64,000 bases of DNA from Inquilinus sp. Marseille-Q2685 (lineage in GTDB: Bacteria > Pseudomonadota > Alphaproteobacteria > DSM-16000 > Inquilinaceae), in assembly GCF_916619195.1 (NCBI RefSeq), contig NZ_CAKAKL010000006.1, positions 124,001 to 188,000 of the forward strand, in the 5' to 3' direction. The notes under the pieces were generated by a model, which was not told the DNA's origin, made no database searches, and saw only the letters and a list, made by a program, of their open reading frames with translations. A program made the position numbers and the translations under genes. Every line of letters starts with the position of its first letter. Positions within the stretch are counted from its first letter, which is position 1. Shown piece after piece: positions 29,146 through 37,842 of the stretch.

Positions 29146-30039
29146 ATGTCCCCCGACCTTGCCGCCGTCCGGCGGGCCACGCTGATCGGCGGCACCGCCG
29201 TGCTGATGTGGGCGACGCTCGCGTTGCTCGCCACCTGGTCGCGCGCCATCCCGCCGTTCCAGCTGACCGGCATGGCCTTCGCCGTCGCCTTCCTGATCGG
29301 GCTCGGCTGGATGGCGCTGCAGGGCCGGCCGCCGCTGGAAGCCGCCCGGCAGCGGCCGGCGGTCTGGCTGCTCGGCGTCGGCGGGCTGTTCGGCTATCAC
29401 CTCGTCTTCTTCATGGCGCTGCGCCTGGCGCCGCCGGTCGAGGCCAACCTGATCAACTACGCCTGGCCGCTGCTGATCGTGCTGTTCTCGGCCCTGCTGC
29501 CAGGCGAGCGGCTGCGCTGGTGGCATGTCGCCGGGGCGGCGCTGGGGCTGCTCGGAGTCGTGGTGCTGATCGGAGGAAGAGGCGTTGCCTTCGAGCCGCG
29601 CTTCGCCCTGGGCTACGGCGCCGCCATGCTGTCGGCGATGATCTGGGCCGGCTATTCGGTGCTGAGCCGGCGGATCGGCGCGGTGCCGACCGAGACGGTC
29701 GGCTGGTTCTGCGGCGGCACCGCCCTCTTGTCCCTGCTGTGCCACCTGGCGCTGGAGGAGACGGTGGTGCCGGACGCCGCCGGCTGGGCCGCGGTGGCGG
29801 GGCTGGGCCTGGGGCCGGTCGGCCTGGCCTTCTTCGTCTGGGACCATGGGGTGAAGCGCGGCGACATCCGCGCCCTGGGCGCCTTCGCCTATGCCGCGCC
29901 GCTCCTGTCGACCCTGCTGCTGATCGCCTTCGGCCAGGGTGCCCTGACCCCGTCGGTCGGCGGCGCCTGCGCCCTGATCGTCGGCGGCGCGATCCTGGCC
30001 GGGCGCGACCTCTGGGCCCGGCGGCCGGCGAGCGCCTGA
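29146..30039 (+). CDS. EamA/DMT family transporter (YddG-like)
   Basis: A 297-residue protein with about ten membrane helices in two EamA repeats. The N-terminal GGTAVLMWATLALLATWS, the APPVEANLINYAWPLLIVLFSALLPGERLRW end of repeat 1, and the AYAAPLLSTLLLIAFGQG end of repeat 2 are typical; the NYxWP motif resembles the YddG aromatic amino acid exporter group. The substrate is unproven. The start at 29146 puts helix 1 at residue 15. It follows the DUF218 gene by 17 bases on the same strand and converges with the DUF985 gene. Confidence 0.83.
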   Translation: MSPDLAAVRRATLIGGTAVLMWATLALLATWSRAIPPFQLTGMAFAVAFLIGLGWMALQGRPPLEAARQRPAVWLLGVGGLFGYHLVFFMALRLAPPVEANLINYAWPLLIVLFSALLPGERLRWWHVAGAALGLLGVVVLIGGRGVAFEPRFALGYGAAMLSAMIWAGYSVLSRRIGAVPTETVGWFCGGTALLSLLCHLALEETVVPDAAGWAAVAGLGLGPVGLAFFVWDHGVKRGDIRALGAFAYAAPLLSTLLLIAFGQGALTPSVGGACALIVGGAILAGRDLWARRPASA

Positions 30040-30042
30040 GGC

Positions 30043-30477
30043 CTATCCCAGCTCCGGCCGCCAGCCGGGCGGGGCCAGGGTGAAGCCTTCGAAGCGGAAG
30101 GCCGGGGCGACGACGCAGCTGACCAGGGTCCAGTCGCCCAGGCTGCGCGCCGCCTGCCAGTGCCCTTCCGGCACCACGCCCTGGAAGCGATCGCCGGCCA
30201 GGAGATCCGGGCCGAGGCGCAGCACCTCGCCGGCCTGCCCGGTCTCGGCGATCGACAGCTCCAGCGGCGCGCCGGCCTGCCAGATCCAGATCTCCGGCGC
30301 GTCCACGGCGTGCCAGTGCGACACCTCGCCGGCCCGCAGCAGGAAGTGGATCAGCGAGGCCCGGCCGCGGCCGCCCTCCGGCGGCGGGTCGCGCCACAGC
30401 TCGACATAATGCCCGCCCTCGGGGTGGGGCTTCATGCCGAGCTTGGCGATGATCGCTTCCGGCGTCATCGTGCTCAT
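30043..30477 (-). CDS. DUF985 cupin protein
   Basis: A 144-residue cupin of the DUF985 (Cupin_5) family. KLGMKPHPEGGHYVELWRD at the N-terminus, IHFLLRAGEVSHWHAVDAPEIWIWQAG in the middle and GVVPEGHWQAA and SCVVAPAFRFEGF toward the end are conserved family stretches. The HWH motif may bind a metal. The function is unknown, though related proteins bind sugars or act on small molecules. It overlaps the downstream end of the GST gene by four bases, so the two are probably cotranscribed. Confidence 0.9.
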   Translation of the reverse strand: MSTMTPEAIIAKLGMKPHPEGGHYVELWRDPPPEGGRGRASLIHFLLRAGEVSHWHAVDAPEIWIWQAGAPLELSIAETGQAGEVLRLGPDLLAGDRFQGVVPEGHWQAARSLGDWTLVSCVVAPAFRFEGFTLAPPGWRPELG

Positions 30478-31076
30478 GCCTGGGCGATGGTCGCGATGTA
30501 GGACGGGCGCTCGGCGAAGCCCGCATGCCAGGCGGCGAGGCGCGGATGGGTCCCGCGCCAGCCCCAGTCGGCGAAGCGCAGGTCGAGATAGCCGAGGGCG
30601 CAGGCGGCGCCGATCGTGCCGATGGTCAGCGGCCCGTCGAGCTCCGCCGCATCGGCCTCCATCCGGTCGAGCGCGGTCCGGATCTTGGCCTTCTGCCGCT
30701 CGATCCAGGGCTCGTGCTGCTTCTCGGCCGGGCGCAGCGTCAGCTCGTAGCGGATCAGGAGGGCCGCGTCCTGCAGCCCGTCGGCCAGCGCCAGCCAGCG
30801 CAGGGCCTGCCAGCGGGCCGGGCCGGAGGCGGGGAACAGCTTCGGCCCGTCATGCAGCGTGTCGAGATACTCGCAGATCACCGGGCTGTCGTAGAGCGGG
30901 CCGAACTCGGTCTCCAAGACCGGGATCTTGTTCAGCGGGTTGCGGGCCGACAGGCCGCTGGCCGGGTCCTCGGTGCTGGTCGGCACCGCCTCGATCCGGT
31001 CCTGCAGGCCGGTCTCGATGGCGGCGATGCGGACCTTGCGGGCGAAGGGCGAGAACGGGCTGTAGAGGAGCTTCAT
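30474..31076 (-). CDS. Glutathione S-transferase
   Basis: A 200-residue GST. The thioredoxin-fold N-terminal domain has KLLYSPFSPFARKVRIAAIE, NPLNKIPVLE (cis-Pro) and DSPVICEYLD, the glutathione-binding set. The helical C-terminal domain contains LADGLQDAALLIRYE and AACALGYLDLRFADWGW. The Ser in SPFSPFARK is the likely catalytic residue of this beta/YibF-like class. It follows gloB by 24 bases; GST and glyoxalase II both handle glutathione conjugates. Confidence 0.9.
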   Translation of the reverse strand: MKLLYSPFSPFARKVRIAAIETGLQDRIEAVPTSTEDPASGLSARNPLNKIPVLETEFGPLYDSPVICEYLDTLHDGPKLFPASGPARWQALRWLALADGLQDAALLIRYELTLRPAEKQHEPWIERQKAKIRTALDRMEADAAELDGPLTIGTIGAACALGYLDLRFADWGWRGTHPRLAAWHAGFAERPSYIATIAQA

Positions 31077-31100
31077 GATCGTCCCGGGTTGGAGAAGCGT

Positions 31101-31871
31101 TCAGAACCGGTCCTTGCGGCCGCGGATCTCGGCGAAGACGGAGACGGGGTCGGCCCCGGCCATGCCGATCGCGGCCTGCAGCTCCGGCTTGTCGGCGCGC
31201 AGGAAGGGGTTGGCCAGCTTCTCGCGGCCGAGCTGGGCCGGGATGGTCGCCGCACCGCTCTCGCGCGCGTCGTCGACATCCTCGGCATAGGCCTGCAGCA
31301 CCGGGTTGGCGCCGTCGACCGTCAGGGCGAAGCGGGCATTCGACTGGGTGTATTCGTGGCCGCAATAGATCCGGGTGGTGTCCGGCAGCGCCCGCAGCTT
31401 CAGCAGGCTGGACCACATCTGCTCCGGCGACCCCTCCAGCAGGCGGCCACAGCCGAGCGCGAACAGCGTGTCGCCGCAGAACAGCACGCCGGCATCCTCG
31501 AACCAGAAGGCGATGTGGCCGGCGGTGTGGCCGGGCACCTCCAGCACGGAGCCCCGCGCAGCGCCGACCATGACGTGGTCGCCCTCCGCCACGCCGCGGT
31601 CGAGATCGGGGATGCGCGCCGATTCCGCCGCCGGCCCGACGATCGAGGCGCCGTAGCGCTTCGCCAGCTCGTGGTTGCCGCCGACATGGTCGCCGTGATG
31701 GTGGGTGTTCAGGATCCAGTCCAGCCGCCCGCCCTTGGCCTCCAGCTTCGCCGCCACCGGGTCGGCCTCGCCGGGATCGACCACGGCGACCATGCCGGTC
31801 GAGTCGTCCTCCAGCAGATACGCGTAATTGTCCTTCAGGACGGGGATCAGCGTGACGCGAAGCGAGGCCAT
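31101..31871 (-). CDS. gloB: Hydroxyacylglutathione hydrolase (glyoxalase II)
   Basis: A 256-residue metallo-beta-lactamase-fold enzyme that hydrolyses S-lactoylglutathione to lactate and glutathione. The THHHGDH motif (residues 56-62) binds the two metals; GHTAGH, FCGDTLF and YCGHEYT complete the site. The glyoxalase-II-specific C-terminal region holds ARFALTVD and NPFLR, for glutathione binding. The ATG at 31871 has a GGAGGA site upstream; the frame extends further. GST and the DUF985 cupin follow. The protease-nuclease gene lies immediately upstream on the same strand. Confidence 0.96.
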   Translation of the reverse strand: MASLRVTLIPVLKDNYAYLLEDDSTGMVAVVDPGEADPVAAKLEAKGGRLDWILNTHHHGDHVGGNHELAKRYGASIVGPAAESARIPDLDRGVAEGDHVMVGAARGSVLEVPGHTAGHIAFWFEDAGVLFCGDTLFALGCGRLLEGSPEQMWSSLLKLRALPDTTRIYCGHEYTQSNARFALTVDGANPVLQAYAEDVDDARESGAATIPAQLGREKLANPFLRADKPELQAAIGMAGADPVSVFAEIRGRKDRF

Positions 31872-31940
31872 GCGTCCTCCTGGACCGAGGTCGAAACGGG
31901 TCGGGCAGCATAGCCGCTCCCGACCCGCTCCGCGACCCAA

Positions 31941-33833
31941 TCAGAGCTCGATGTCGGCCAGGCTCTCGATCAGCGTCACGCGCGGCAGGGCCTCGGCCGC
32001 GGCGCGGCGGCCGCGCGCCGGGCGGGCGGGGGCGGCCCGGTCGTCGGCGGCCTTGAGGTCGCCGAAGTCGAGGCCGGTGCGGCTCTCCAGCTCCGCGATC
32101 GGCAGTTGGTATAGGCGGAACGGCTCCAGCCCCAGCGCCTCGATCCGGTTCAGCAGGTCCTCCTGGGTCAGCAGGAAGGCCTTGGCCTTGAGCGCGCCGG
32201 CCTCGACATAGGCCACGATCTTCCAGTAGTCGCGCGGGATGGCGGTGCCGCGATAGACCGGGTCGTCGTCGCGGAACACCGGCCCGCCCAGCACCGAAAC
32301 GCGCAGTTGCTCGACCTCCACCTCCTCCAGGATCGCATTCTCAAGCAGGCCCCAGAGGCCGTTCAGCCCGGACTGGTTGTAAGCCTCGTGCTGCGGCGCG
32401 ATGTTGGTGAAGTAGAAGGATTCGCGGTTGGCCCTCGCCGCCTCCTCCGGCGTGCCCCAGACCAGGTCCTGGCGCCGGGCGATATGGCCGCGGTCGAGGC
32501 GGTTGGAGGCGTAGAGGGCGTCGCCGGTCTGCCATTTCGCGTCGACCAGCGGGTCGACCGTGAACTTCAGCCCGCTGCGGCTGAGCATGCGGATCTGGCC
32601 GCCATCGACGTTCCAGGCCACCCAGCGGGCCAGGCGGCGCGACTTGCTGAGCACCAGCGAGAAATGGGTGTGGCGGATCACGGGCGAACCGCCGACCTTC
32701 GCCGCGTCCGTCTCCTGCGCCCGCGACAGCGCCGGCATCGGCACGGTCCTGCCGCCCAGGAACTGCGGGTCGTAGCCGCCGCCGGTGGCCGCCGGAGCGG
32801 CCTGCGCCAGATCCGGCGGCGTCGGCTCGATCTCCAGCTTCTTGAACACGGCCTCGGCGCCGCAGGCGAGCGCGAAGTCGCCCTCGTCGGCCTCGGCGCC
32901 GTCGGCCTCGCCCCCGAAATGCAGGCCGAGCATGACGTCGGCCGGGTCGCCCTTGCCGTCGACGCCGAGCCAGACCGAGCCCGAATCGCCACCCTTGCTG
33001 ATCTCGTCCTCCGCCGCCGGTCGGTCGGGGTCGGGGCCGATCTCGAAGCCGCCGATCCGCTTGAACCCGATCTGGTCGCCGTAGGACAGCTTCCCCGTGG
33101 TCTCGATCCGGGTGACGATGCCCCAGGTGACGCCTGTGGTGCGGCCGGACTTCACCACCCGGTCGCCGAGCTCCGGCCGGCCCAGGCGGGCGACCCTGAC
33201 GCCGAGGTCGAGGATCTTCGGGTCGACCTCGCGGCCCTCGATCCGGGCGATGGCGCAGTCGCCGGCCAGGCCGAGATGGCTGCGCACCAGCACGCCGCAG
33301 CCGTTGCTCTCGATCCGGTTGTCGTCGAACGGCCCGGGCTGGACGACCGTGTCGCCCAGCCGGCCCTCCTCGCCGTGCAGCACGTGCCAGTTCGACAGGA
33401 TGTGCGGCCGCCCCTCCTGCCGGTCGTAGACGATGCAGCCGAGGGTGCCGGCCGTGCCTGCGGGATGGCTGACGCTGATGCCCGGCACCAGCGGATCGCG
33501 GCGCAGCTTGCGCTCGTCCTTCACCACCTGCGGCACCAGCTGCCAGGACGGCTTGTAGCGCCGCTCGACCACGTCGGTCGGAATCGTGACGCCGTCGACC
33601 GTGATGCTCTTCGGCAGCGGCGGGATGCCCTCGTCCACCAGCGCCTGGGGCGCGGCCTTGCGGCCGACGGTGAACTGGATGCACAGCTCGCCGGTCGGCT
33701 TGCCGCCTTCGGGCTTCCGGCCGATCCCGACCGAGGTGACGTTCGGATGGTCGAGATAGAGGTCCGCGGCCTCGCGGGCGGCCTGCTTCAGGCGCTCCGG
33801 GTCGATTCCACGAGGCTCGGTCTTGCGGGCCAT
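31941..33833 (-). CDS. Trypsin-like serine protease fused to DNA/RNA non-specific endonuclease
   Basis: A 630-residue protein with no signal peptide or membrane helix. Residues 1-110 contain NVTSVGIGRK, a domain I associate with bacterial trypsin-like peptidases of the Nal1 type. Residues 115-330 carry a full trypsin triad: His150 (SNWHVLHG), Asp192 (GDCAIAR) and Ser284 (GGDSGS). Residues 380-580 form a NUC1-type nuclease, with Asp447-Arg-Gly-His450 as the catalytic DRGH motif and Asn477 in TNIAPQ for the metal. A basic Pro/Ala/Arg linker precedes the C-terminus. The AGGAG site before the ATG at 33833 supports this start. Its role is unknown; a host-defence or self-destruct effector is a guess. 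The gene sits between gloB and a methyltransferase. Confidence 0.85.
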   Translation of the reverse strand: MARKTEPRGIDPERLKQAAREAADLYLDHPNVTSVGIGRKPEGGKPTGELCIQFTVGRKAAPQALVDEGIPPLPKSITVDGVTIPTDVVERRYKPSWQLVPQVVKDERKLRRDPLVPGISVSHPAGTAGTLGCIVYDRQEGRPHILSNWHVLHGEEGRLGDTVVQPGPFDDNRIESNGCGVLVRSHLGLAGDCAIARIEGREVDPKILDLGVRVARLGRPELGDRVVKSGRTTGVTWGIVTRIETTGKLSYGDQIGFKRIGGFEIGPDPDRPAAEDEISKGGDSGSVWLGVDGKGDPADVMLGLHFGGEADGAEADEGDFALACGAEAVFKKLEIEPTPPDLAQAAPAATGGGYDPQFLGGRTVPMPALSRAQETDAAKVGGSPVIRHTHFSLVLSKSRRLARWVAWNVDGGQIRMLSRSGLKFTVDPLVDAKWQTGDALYASNRLDRGHIARRQDLVWGTPEEAARANRESFYFTNIAPQHEAYNQSGLNGLWGLLENAILEEVEVEQLRVSVLGGPVFRDDDPVYRGTAIPRDYWKIVAYVEAGALKAKAFLLTQEDLLNRIEALGLEPFRLYQLPIAELESRTGLDFGDLKAADDRAAPARPARGRRAAAEALPRVTLIESLADIEL

Positions 33834-33942
33834 CAGGCGACTCCTGACATATCCTGTTGAGGGACAGCCGATGCGGCGAGGGCTCGAAGCTTGCCGCCGA
33901 TGCGTTATCCTAACGTGGGCGAGGCCCTGGGACGACCGGCGG

Positions 33943-34704
33943 ATGTACAGCGACGTCATCGATCTGCGTGAATTTTACGAGACCAGCCTTGGGCTGGTGG
34001 TGCGCCGCATGGTGCGCCGCCAGATCCGCATGCTGTGGCCGGACACCCAGGGCCAGATCATCCTCGGCCTCGGCTACGCCACGCCGTTCCTGCGGCCCTT
34101 CCTGGGCGAGGCCGAACGGGTGATCGCCTGCATGCCGGCCGAGCAGGGCGTGACCCATTGGCCGCCGGACGGCCGCGGGCTGGTGGCGCTGAGCGAGGAG
34201 ACCGAGCTGCCGCTGCCCGACATGTCGGTCGACCGGGTGCTGCTGGTGCACGGGCTGGAGGCGACCGAGCAGCTGGGCGAGCTGATGCGCGAGATCTGGC
34301 GCGTCCTGAACGGCAGCGGCCGGCTCCTGGTGGTGGCGCCGAACCGGCGCAGCCTGTGGGCCCGGTCCGACCGCACCCCGTTCGGCCACGGCAAGCCCTA
34401 TTCCGCCAGCCAGCTGAACCAGGTGCTGCGCCAGCACCAGTTCGTGCCGGAGCGGGTGGCCCGCGCCCTGTGGCTGCCGCCGACCCGGTCGCGCTTCCTG
34501 TTGTCCACCGCCCCGGTGTGGGAGGAGGTCGGCGCCCGCTGGTTCCAGCGCGTCGCCGGCACGGTGATGATCGAGGCGTCGAAGCAGATCTACCAGCTGT
34601 CGCGCGGCAAGAAGGTGCGCCACCGCCGGCCGGTGCTGGTGCCGGTCGGGGCGGCGCAGCCAGTGCTGGGGGTGCAGCGCGACGGCGAGGAGCAGCCGGG
34701 CTAG
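33943..34704 (+). CDS. SAM-dependent methyltransferase-fold protein
   Basis: A 253-residue methyltransferase-like protein. The SAM-binding glycine-rich strand is LGLGYATPFLRPFL and an LPDMSVDRVLLVHGLE stretch corresponds to motif II/III, followed by EIWRVLNGSGRLLVVAPNRRS, the usual motif after Methyltransf_11. Motif I has G-L-G-Y-A rather than the GxGxG standard, so SAM binding should be verified. I chose the ATG at 33943 (YSDVIDLREFYE). The gene is divergent from the protease-nuclease, and next to chorismate mutase, 156 bases downstream. Confidence 0.75.
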   Translation: MYSDVIDLREFYETSLGLVVRRMVRRQIRMLWPDTQGQIILGLGYATPFLRPFLGEAERVIACMPAEQGVTHWPPDGRGLVALSEETELPLPDMSVDRVLLVHGLEATEQLGELMREIWRVLNGSGRLLVVAPNRRSLWARSDRTPFGHGKPYSASQLNQVLRQHQFVPERVARALWLPPTRSRFLLSTAPVWEEVGARWFQRVAGTVMIEASKQIYQLSRGKKVRHRRPVLVPVGAAQPVLGVQRDGEEQPG

Positions 34705-34860
34705 GCAGGCGAGGGAATCGGGGCGGGATCGCCCCGGTCCGGGGTTCCGGCGCGTCAATCCCGAGATGCTTAAAACCCCAGATGTTTCCTTTGCTTTCGC
34801 CCCCTGCCCGTTCTACATCTGATCGCCCTCGACCCGGCAGGTTTCAGCCCCGTCCCGACG

Positions 34861-35724
34861 ATGCCAGACACCCCCCAGACGCTCGACTCGTTGCGCAGCC
34901 GGATCGACGAGATCGACGAAGCGCTCCATGACCTGATCATGCAGCGGGCCGGGGTGGTGCACGACATCGCCGTCGCCAAGAACGGCGACCCGTTGGCGAT
35001 GCGGCCGGGCCGCGAGGCCGCCATCCTGCGCCGGCTGGCCGAGCGGCACAGCGGCGGCTTTCCGCTGCCCGAGCTGACCCGGATCTGGCGCGAGCTGATC
35101 GCCGGCTGCACCCGCATGCAGGCCCCCTTCGCCGTCGCGGTGCATGCGCCGGAGGGGCGGACGGAGCTGTGGGACCTGGCGCGCGACCATTACGGCAGCC
35201 ACACCCCGACCACTGCGGTGGCCGGGCCGATCCAGGCGATCCGCGCCGTCCATGACGGCAGCGCCGCGGTGGCCATCCTGCCCTGGCCGGTCGAATCCGA
35301 CAGCGACCCCTGGTGGCAGGTGCTGCTTTCGGACGACCCGCGCACGCCGCGGATCGTCGGCAGCCTGCCCTTCGTCGTCACCGAGCGGCACCGCGACGAG
35401 CCACTGGCCCTGGCCGTCGCCCAGCTCGACCCCGAGCCGACCGGCGACGATCATGCCCTGGTGGCGGTCGAGGTCGCCGGCGACATCAGCCGCAGCCGGC
35501 TGAAGCAGATCTTCGAGGCCGCCGGCCTGCCGCCCGTGGCGTTCTGGACCCGGCCGGCCCGCAGCGCCGAGGATTCTGCCGTCCACCTGGTCGACGTGGC
35601 CGATTTCGTCGCCGCCGGCGACCCCCGGCTCGGCGGCCTGGGCGAGCGGCTGGAGGAGCTGGCCCCCCGCATCCGCCTGATCGGCGGCTTCGCCACCCCG
35701 ATCGCCATCGGCCGCCGGAGCTGA
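34861..35724 (+). CDS. Chorismate mutase with appended prephenate-dehydratase-like domain
   Basis: A 287-residue protein. The N-terminal 85 residues are an AroQ-type chorismate mutase (LDSLRSRIDEIDEALHDLIMQRA, then VAKNGDPLAMRPGREAAILRRL), converting chorismate to prephenate. Residues 95-280 resemble the prephenate-dehydratase/periplasmic-binding fold in a degenerate form (HTPTTAVAGPIQAIRAVHDG, AAVAILPWPVE), but the TRF-type catalytic motif is missing (VVTERHRDE instead). The gene is nine bases upstream of the hisC-like gene and starts the aromatic set. Confidence 0.82.
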   Translation: MPDTPQTLDSLRSRIDEIDEALHDLIMQRAGVVHDIAVAKNGDPLAMRPGREAAILRRLAERHSGGFPLPELTRIWRELIAGCTRMQAPFAVAVHAPEGRTELWDLARDHYGSHTPTTAVAGPIQAIRAVHDGSAAVAILPWPVESDSDPWWQVLLSDDPRTPRIVGSLPFVVTERHRDEPLALAVAQLDPEPTGDDHALVAVEVAGDISRSRLKQIFEAAGLPPVAFWTRPARSAEDSAVHLVDVADFVAAGDPRLGGLGERLEELAPRIRLIGGFATPIAIGRRS

Positions 35725-35732
35725 CCAGAGCC

Positions 35733-36836
35733 ATGACGACCATCCAAGCCCCGCGCCCCCGCCCGGGCCTGCTCGACATCGATCCCTATGTCGGCGGCGA
35801 GGCCAAGACGGTGCCGCACCCGCAGCTGGGCCGCCCGATCCGGCTGGCCTCGAACGAGGGCGCCTTCGGCCCGAGCCCGAAGGCGACCGCGGCCTATCGC
35901 GAGCTGGGCGGCGAGATCCATCGCTATCCCGACGGCGGCTGCACCGCCCTGCGCGAGGCCCTGGCCGCCCGCTTCGGCCTGGATGCGGGCCGCATCGTCG
36001 CCGGCGCCGGGTCGGACGAGCTGATCGCCCTGCTGGCCAAGAGCTATGCCGGGCCCGGCGACGAGGTGCTGTACAGCCGGCACGGCTTCCTGATGTACCC
36101 GATCGCGGCCAAGGCGGTCGGCGCCACGCCGGTCGCGGCGCCCGAGGCGGACCGCAAGACCGATGTCGACGCCCTCTTGGCGCATGTGACGCCGCGCACC
36201 CGCATCCTGTTCCTGGCCAACCCGAACAACCCGACCGGCTACCTGCTGCCGAAGGCCGAGGTCGAGCGGCTGCACGCCGCCCTGCCGCCGGACGTGATCC
36301 TGGCGCTCGACGCCGCCTATGCCGAATACATCGACGACCCGGCCTACAGCCCCGGCGCCGATCTGGTCGACCGGGCGCAGAACGTCGTCATGCTGCGCAC
36401 CTTCTCGAAGATCTACGGCATGGGCGCGCTGCGGCTGGGCTGGGCCTATGCCTCGGCCGGCATCACCGACGTCCTGCATCGCGCCCGCGGCCCGTTCAAC
36501 GTCAGCGCCGCGGCCCAGGCGGCGGGCGTGGCGGCGCTGGCCGACGAGGCCTTCATCGAGAAGAGCCGCGCCCACAACGCCGAATGGCGCAGCTGGACCG
36601 CGGCGGAGCTGGCGAAGCTGGGCCTGTCGCCGCTGCCTTCCGCCGGCAACTTCCTGCTGGTCGATTTCGGCGATCGCGACGCCGAGGCGGCGCGCCTTTA
36701 CCTGAAGGACACCGGCATCCTGGTCCGTCAGATGGGCGGCTACGGCCTGCCCAGCTGCCTGCGCATCACCATCGGCACCGAGGAGGAGATGCGGGCGGTG
36801 GTGGCGGCGCTGGCCGAGCATCTGCGCGGCCGATGA
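35733..36836 (+). CDS. hisC: Histidinol-phosphate/aromatic aminotransferase (HisC family)
   Basis: A 367-residue class II fold-type I PLP aminotransferase. SNEGAFGPSPKA, RYPDGGCTALREALA, GSDELI, FLANPNNPTG and TFSKIYGMGALRLGWAYA are all HisC/AspC signatures, with the PLP lysine in FSKIYG. Its position between chorismate mutase and prephenate dehydrogenase suggests it acts on prephenate or arogenate, although histidinol phosphate is also possible; substrate choice cannot be decided here. It overlaps the next gene by four bases. Confidence 0.92.
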   Translation: MTTIQAPRPRPGLLDIDPYVGGEAKTVPHPQLGRPIRLASNEGAFGPSPKATAAYRELGGEIHRYPDGGCTALREALAARFGLDAGRIVAGAGSDELIALLAKSYAGPGDEVLYSRHGFLMYPIAAKAVGATPVAAPEADRKTDVDALLAHVTPRTRILFLANPNNPTGYLLPKAEVERLHAALPPDVILALDAAYAEYIDDPAYSPGADLVDRAQNVVMLRTFSKIYGMGALRLGWAYASAGITDVLHRARGPFNVSAAAQAAGVAALADEAFIEKSRAHNAEWRSWTAAELAKLGLSPLPSAGNFLLVDFGDRDAEAARLYLKDTGILVRQMGGYGLPSCLRITIGTEEEMRAVVAALAEHLRGR

Positions 36837-37783
36837 CCGCGCCGGCGAACGAAGCCGGGGCGCCGGTCTTCAAGCGGCTGGCCCTCCTGGGCATCGGCCT
36901 GATCGGGTCCTCCGTCGCGCGCGCCGCCCGCAAGCACGGGCTGGTGGGCGAGATCGTCGGCCATGCCCGCAGGCCCGAGACCCGCGACGAGGCGATGGCG
37001 CTCGGCTTCCTCGACCGGGTCGAGGCCGACCCGGCCGCCGCCGTGGCCGGCGCCGACGCGGTGATGATCTGCGCCCCGATGGGCGCCTATGAGCAGCTGG
37101 CGAAGGCCATCGCCCCGGCCCTGGCGCCGGGCGCGGTCGTGACCGATGTCGGCTCGGTCAAGGGCATGGTGGCCGAGACCATCGCGCCCTACCTGCCGGC
37201 CGGCGTGCATCTGGTGCCCGGCCACCCGATCGCCGGCACCGAGCATTCCGGCCCCTCGGCCGGCTTCGCCGAGCTGTTCATCGACCGCTGGTGCGTGCTG
37301 ACGCCGGAGCCGGGCGTCGACGCGCAAGCGGTGGCCAAGGTCGAGGCGCTGTGGCGCGGCATGGGCATGATGGTCGAGCGGATGACCGCCGAGCATCACG
37401 ACCGGGTGCTGGCCATCACCTCGCACATCCCGCACCTGATCGCCTACACCATCGTCGGCACCGCCTCGGACATGGAGGAGGCGACGAAGGCCGAGGTGAT
37501 CCGCTTCTCCGCCGGCGGCTTCCGCGACTTCACCCGCATCGCCGGCTCCGACCCGGTGATGTGGCGCGACGTGTTCCTGACCAACAAGGACGCGGTGCTG
37601 GGGGTGCTGCAGCAGTTCACCGAGGACCTGGTGCGGCTGCAGCGCGCCATCCGCCGCGGCGAGGGCGACACGCTGCAATCCTGGTTCACCCGCACCCGGG
37701 CCATCCGCCGCGGCGTCGTCGACGCCCATCAGGAGGAGATGGAGCCGGAGAAGGCGGCGCGTCTGACCAAGGAAGAGGATTGA
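36833..37783 (+). CDS. Prephenate/arogenate dehydrogenase (TyrA/TyrC family)
   Basis: A 316-residue NAD-dependent dehydrogenase that makes the tyrosine precursor. The dinucleotide motif LALLGIGLIGSSVARAAR is at residues 16-33, then DAVMICAPMGAYEQL, DVGSVKGMV, HPIAGTEHSGP and SHIPHLIAY, in which the final His is the conserved catalytic residue. The helical C-terminal half ends FRDFTRIAGSDPVMWRDVFLTN, a family hallmark. No ACT domain is fused. It overlaps hisC by four bases and ends beside the inverted-repeat element. Confidence 0.94.
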   Translation: MTAPANEAGAPVFKRLALLGIGLIGSSVARAARKHGLVGEIVGHARRPETRDEAMALGFLDRVEADPAAAVAGADAVMICAPMGAYEQLAKAIAPALAPGAVVTDVGSVKGMVAETIAPYLPAGVHLVPGHPIAGTEHSGPSAGFAELFIDRWCVLTPEPGVDAQAVAKVEALWRGMGMMVERMTAEHHDRVLAITSHIPHLIAYTIVGTASDMEEATKAEVIRFSAGGFRDFTRIAGSDPVMWRDVFLTNKDAVLGVLQQFTEDLVRLQRAIRRGEGDTLQSWFTRTRAIRRGVVDAHQEEMEPEKAARLTKEED

Positions 37784-37842
37784 GGCGCCCTGGTCGCAGG
37801 TTGGGTGCGCCCTGCGAATCCAACGCGGCAATCTCCCCTTCT

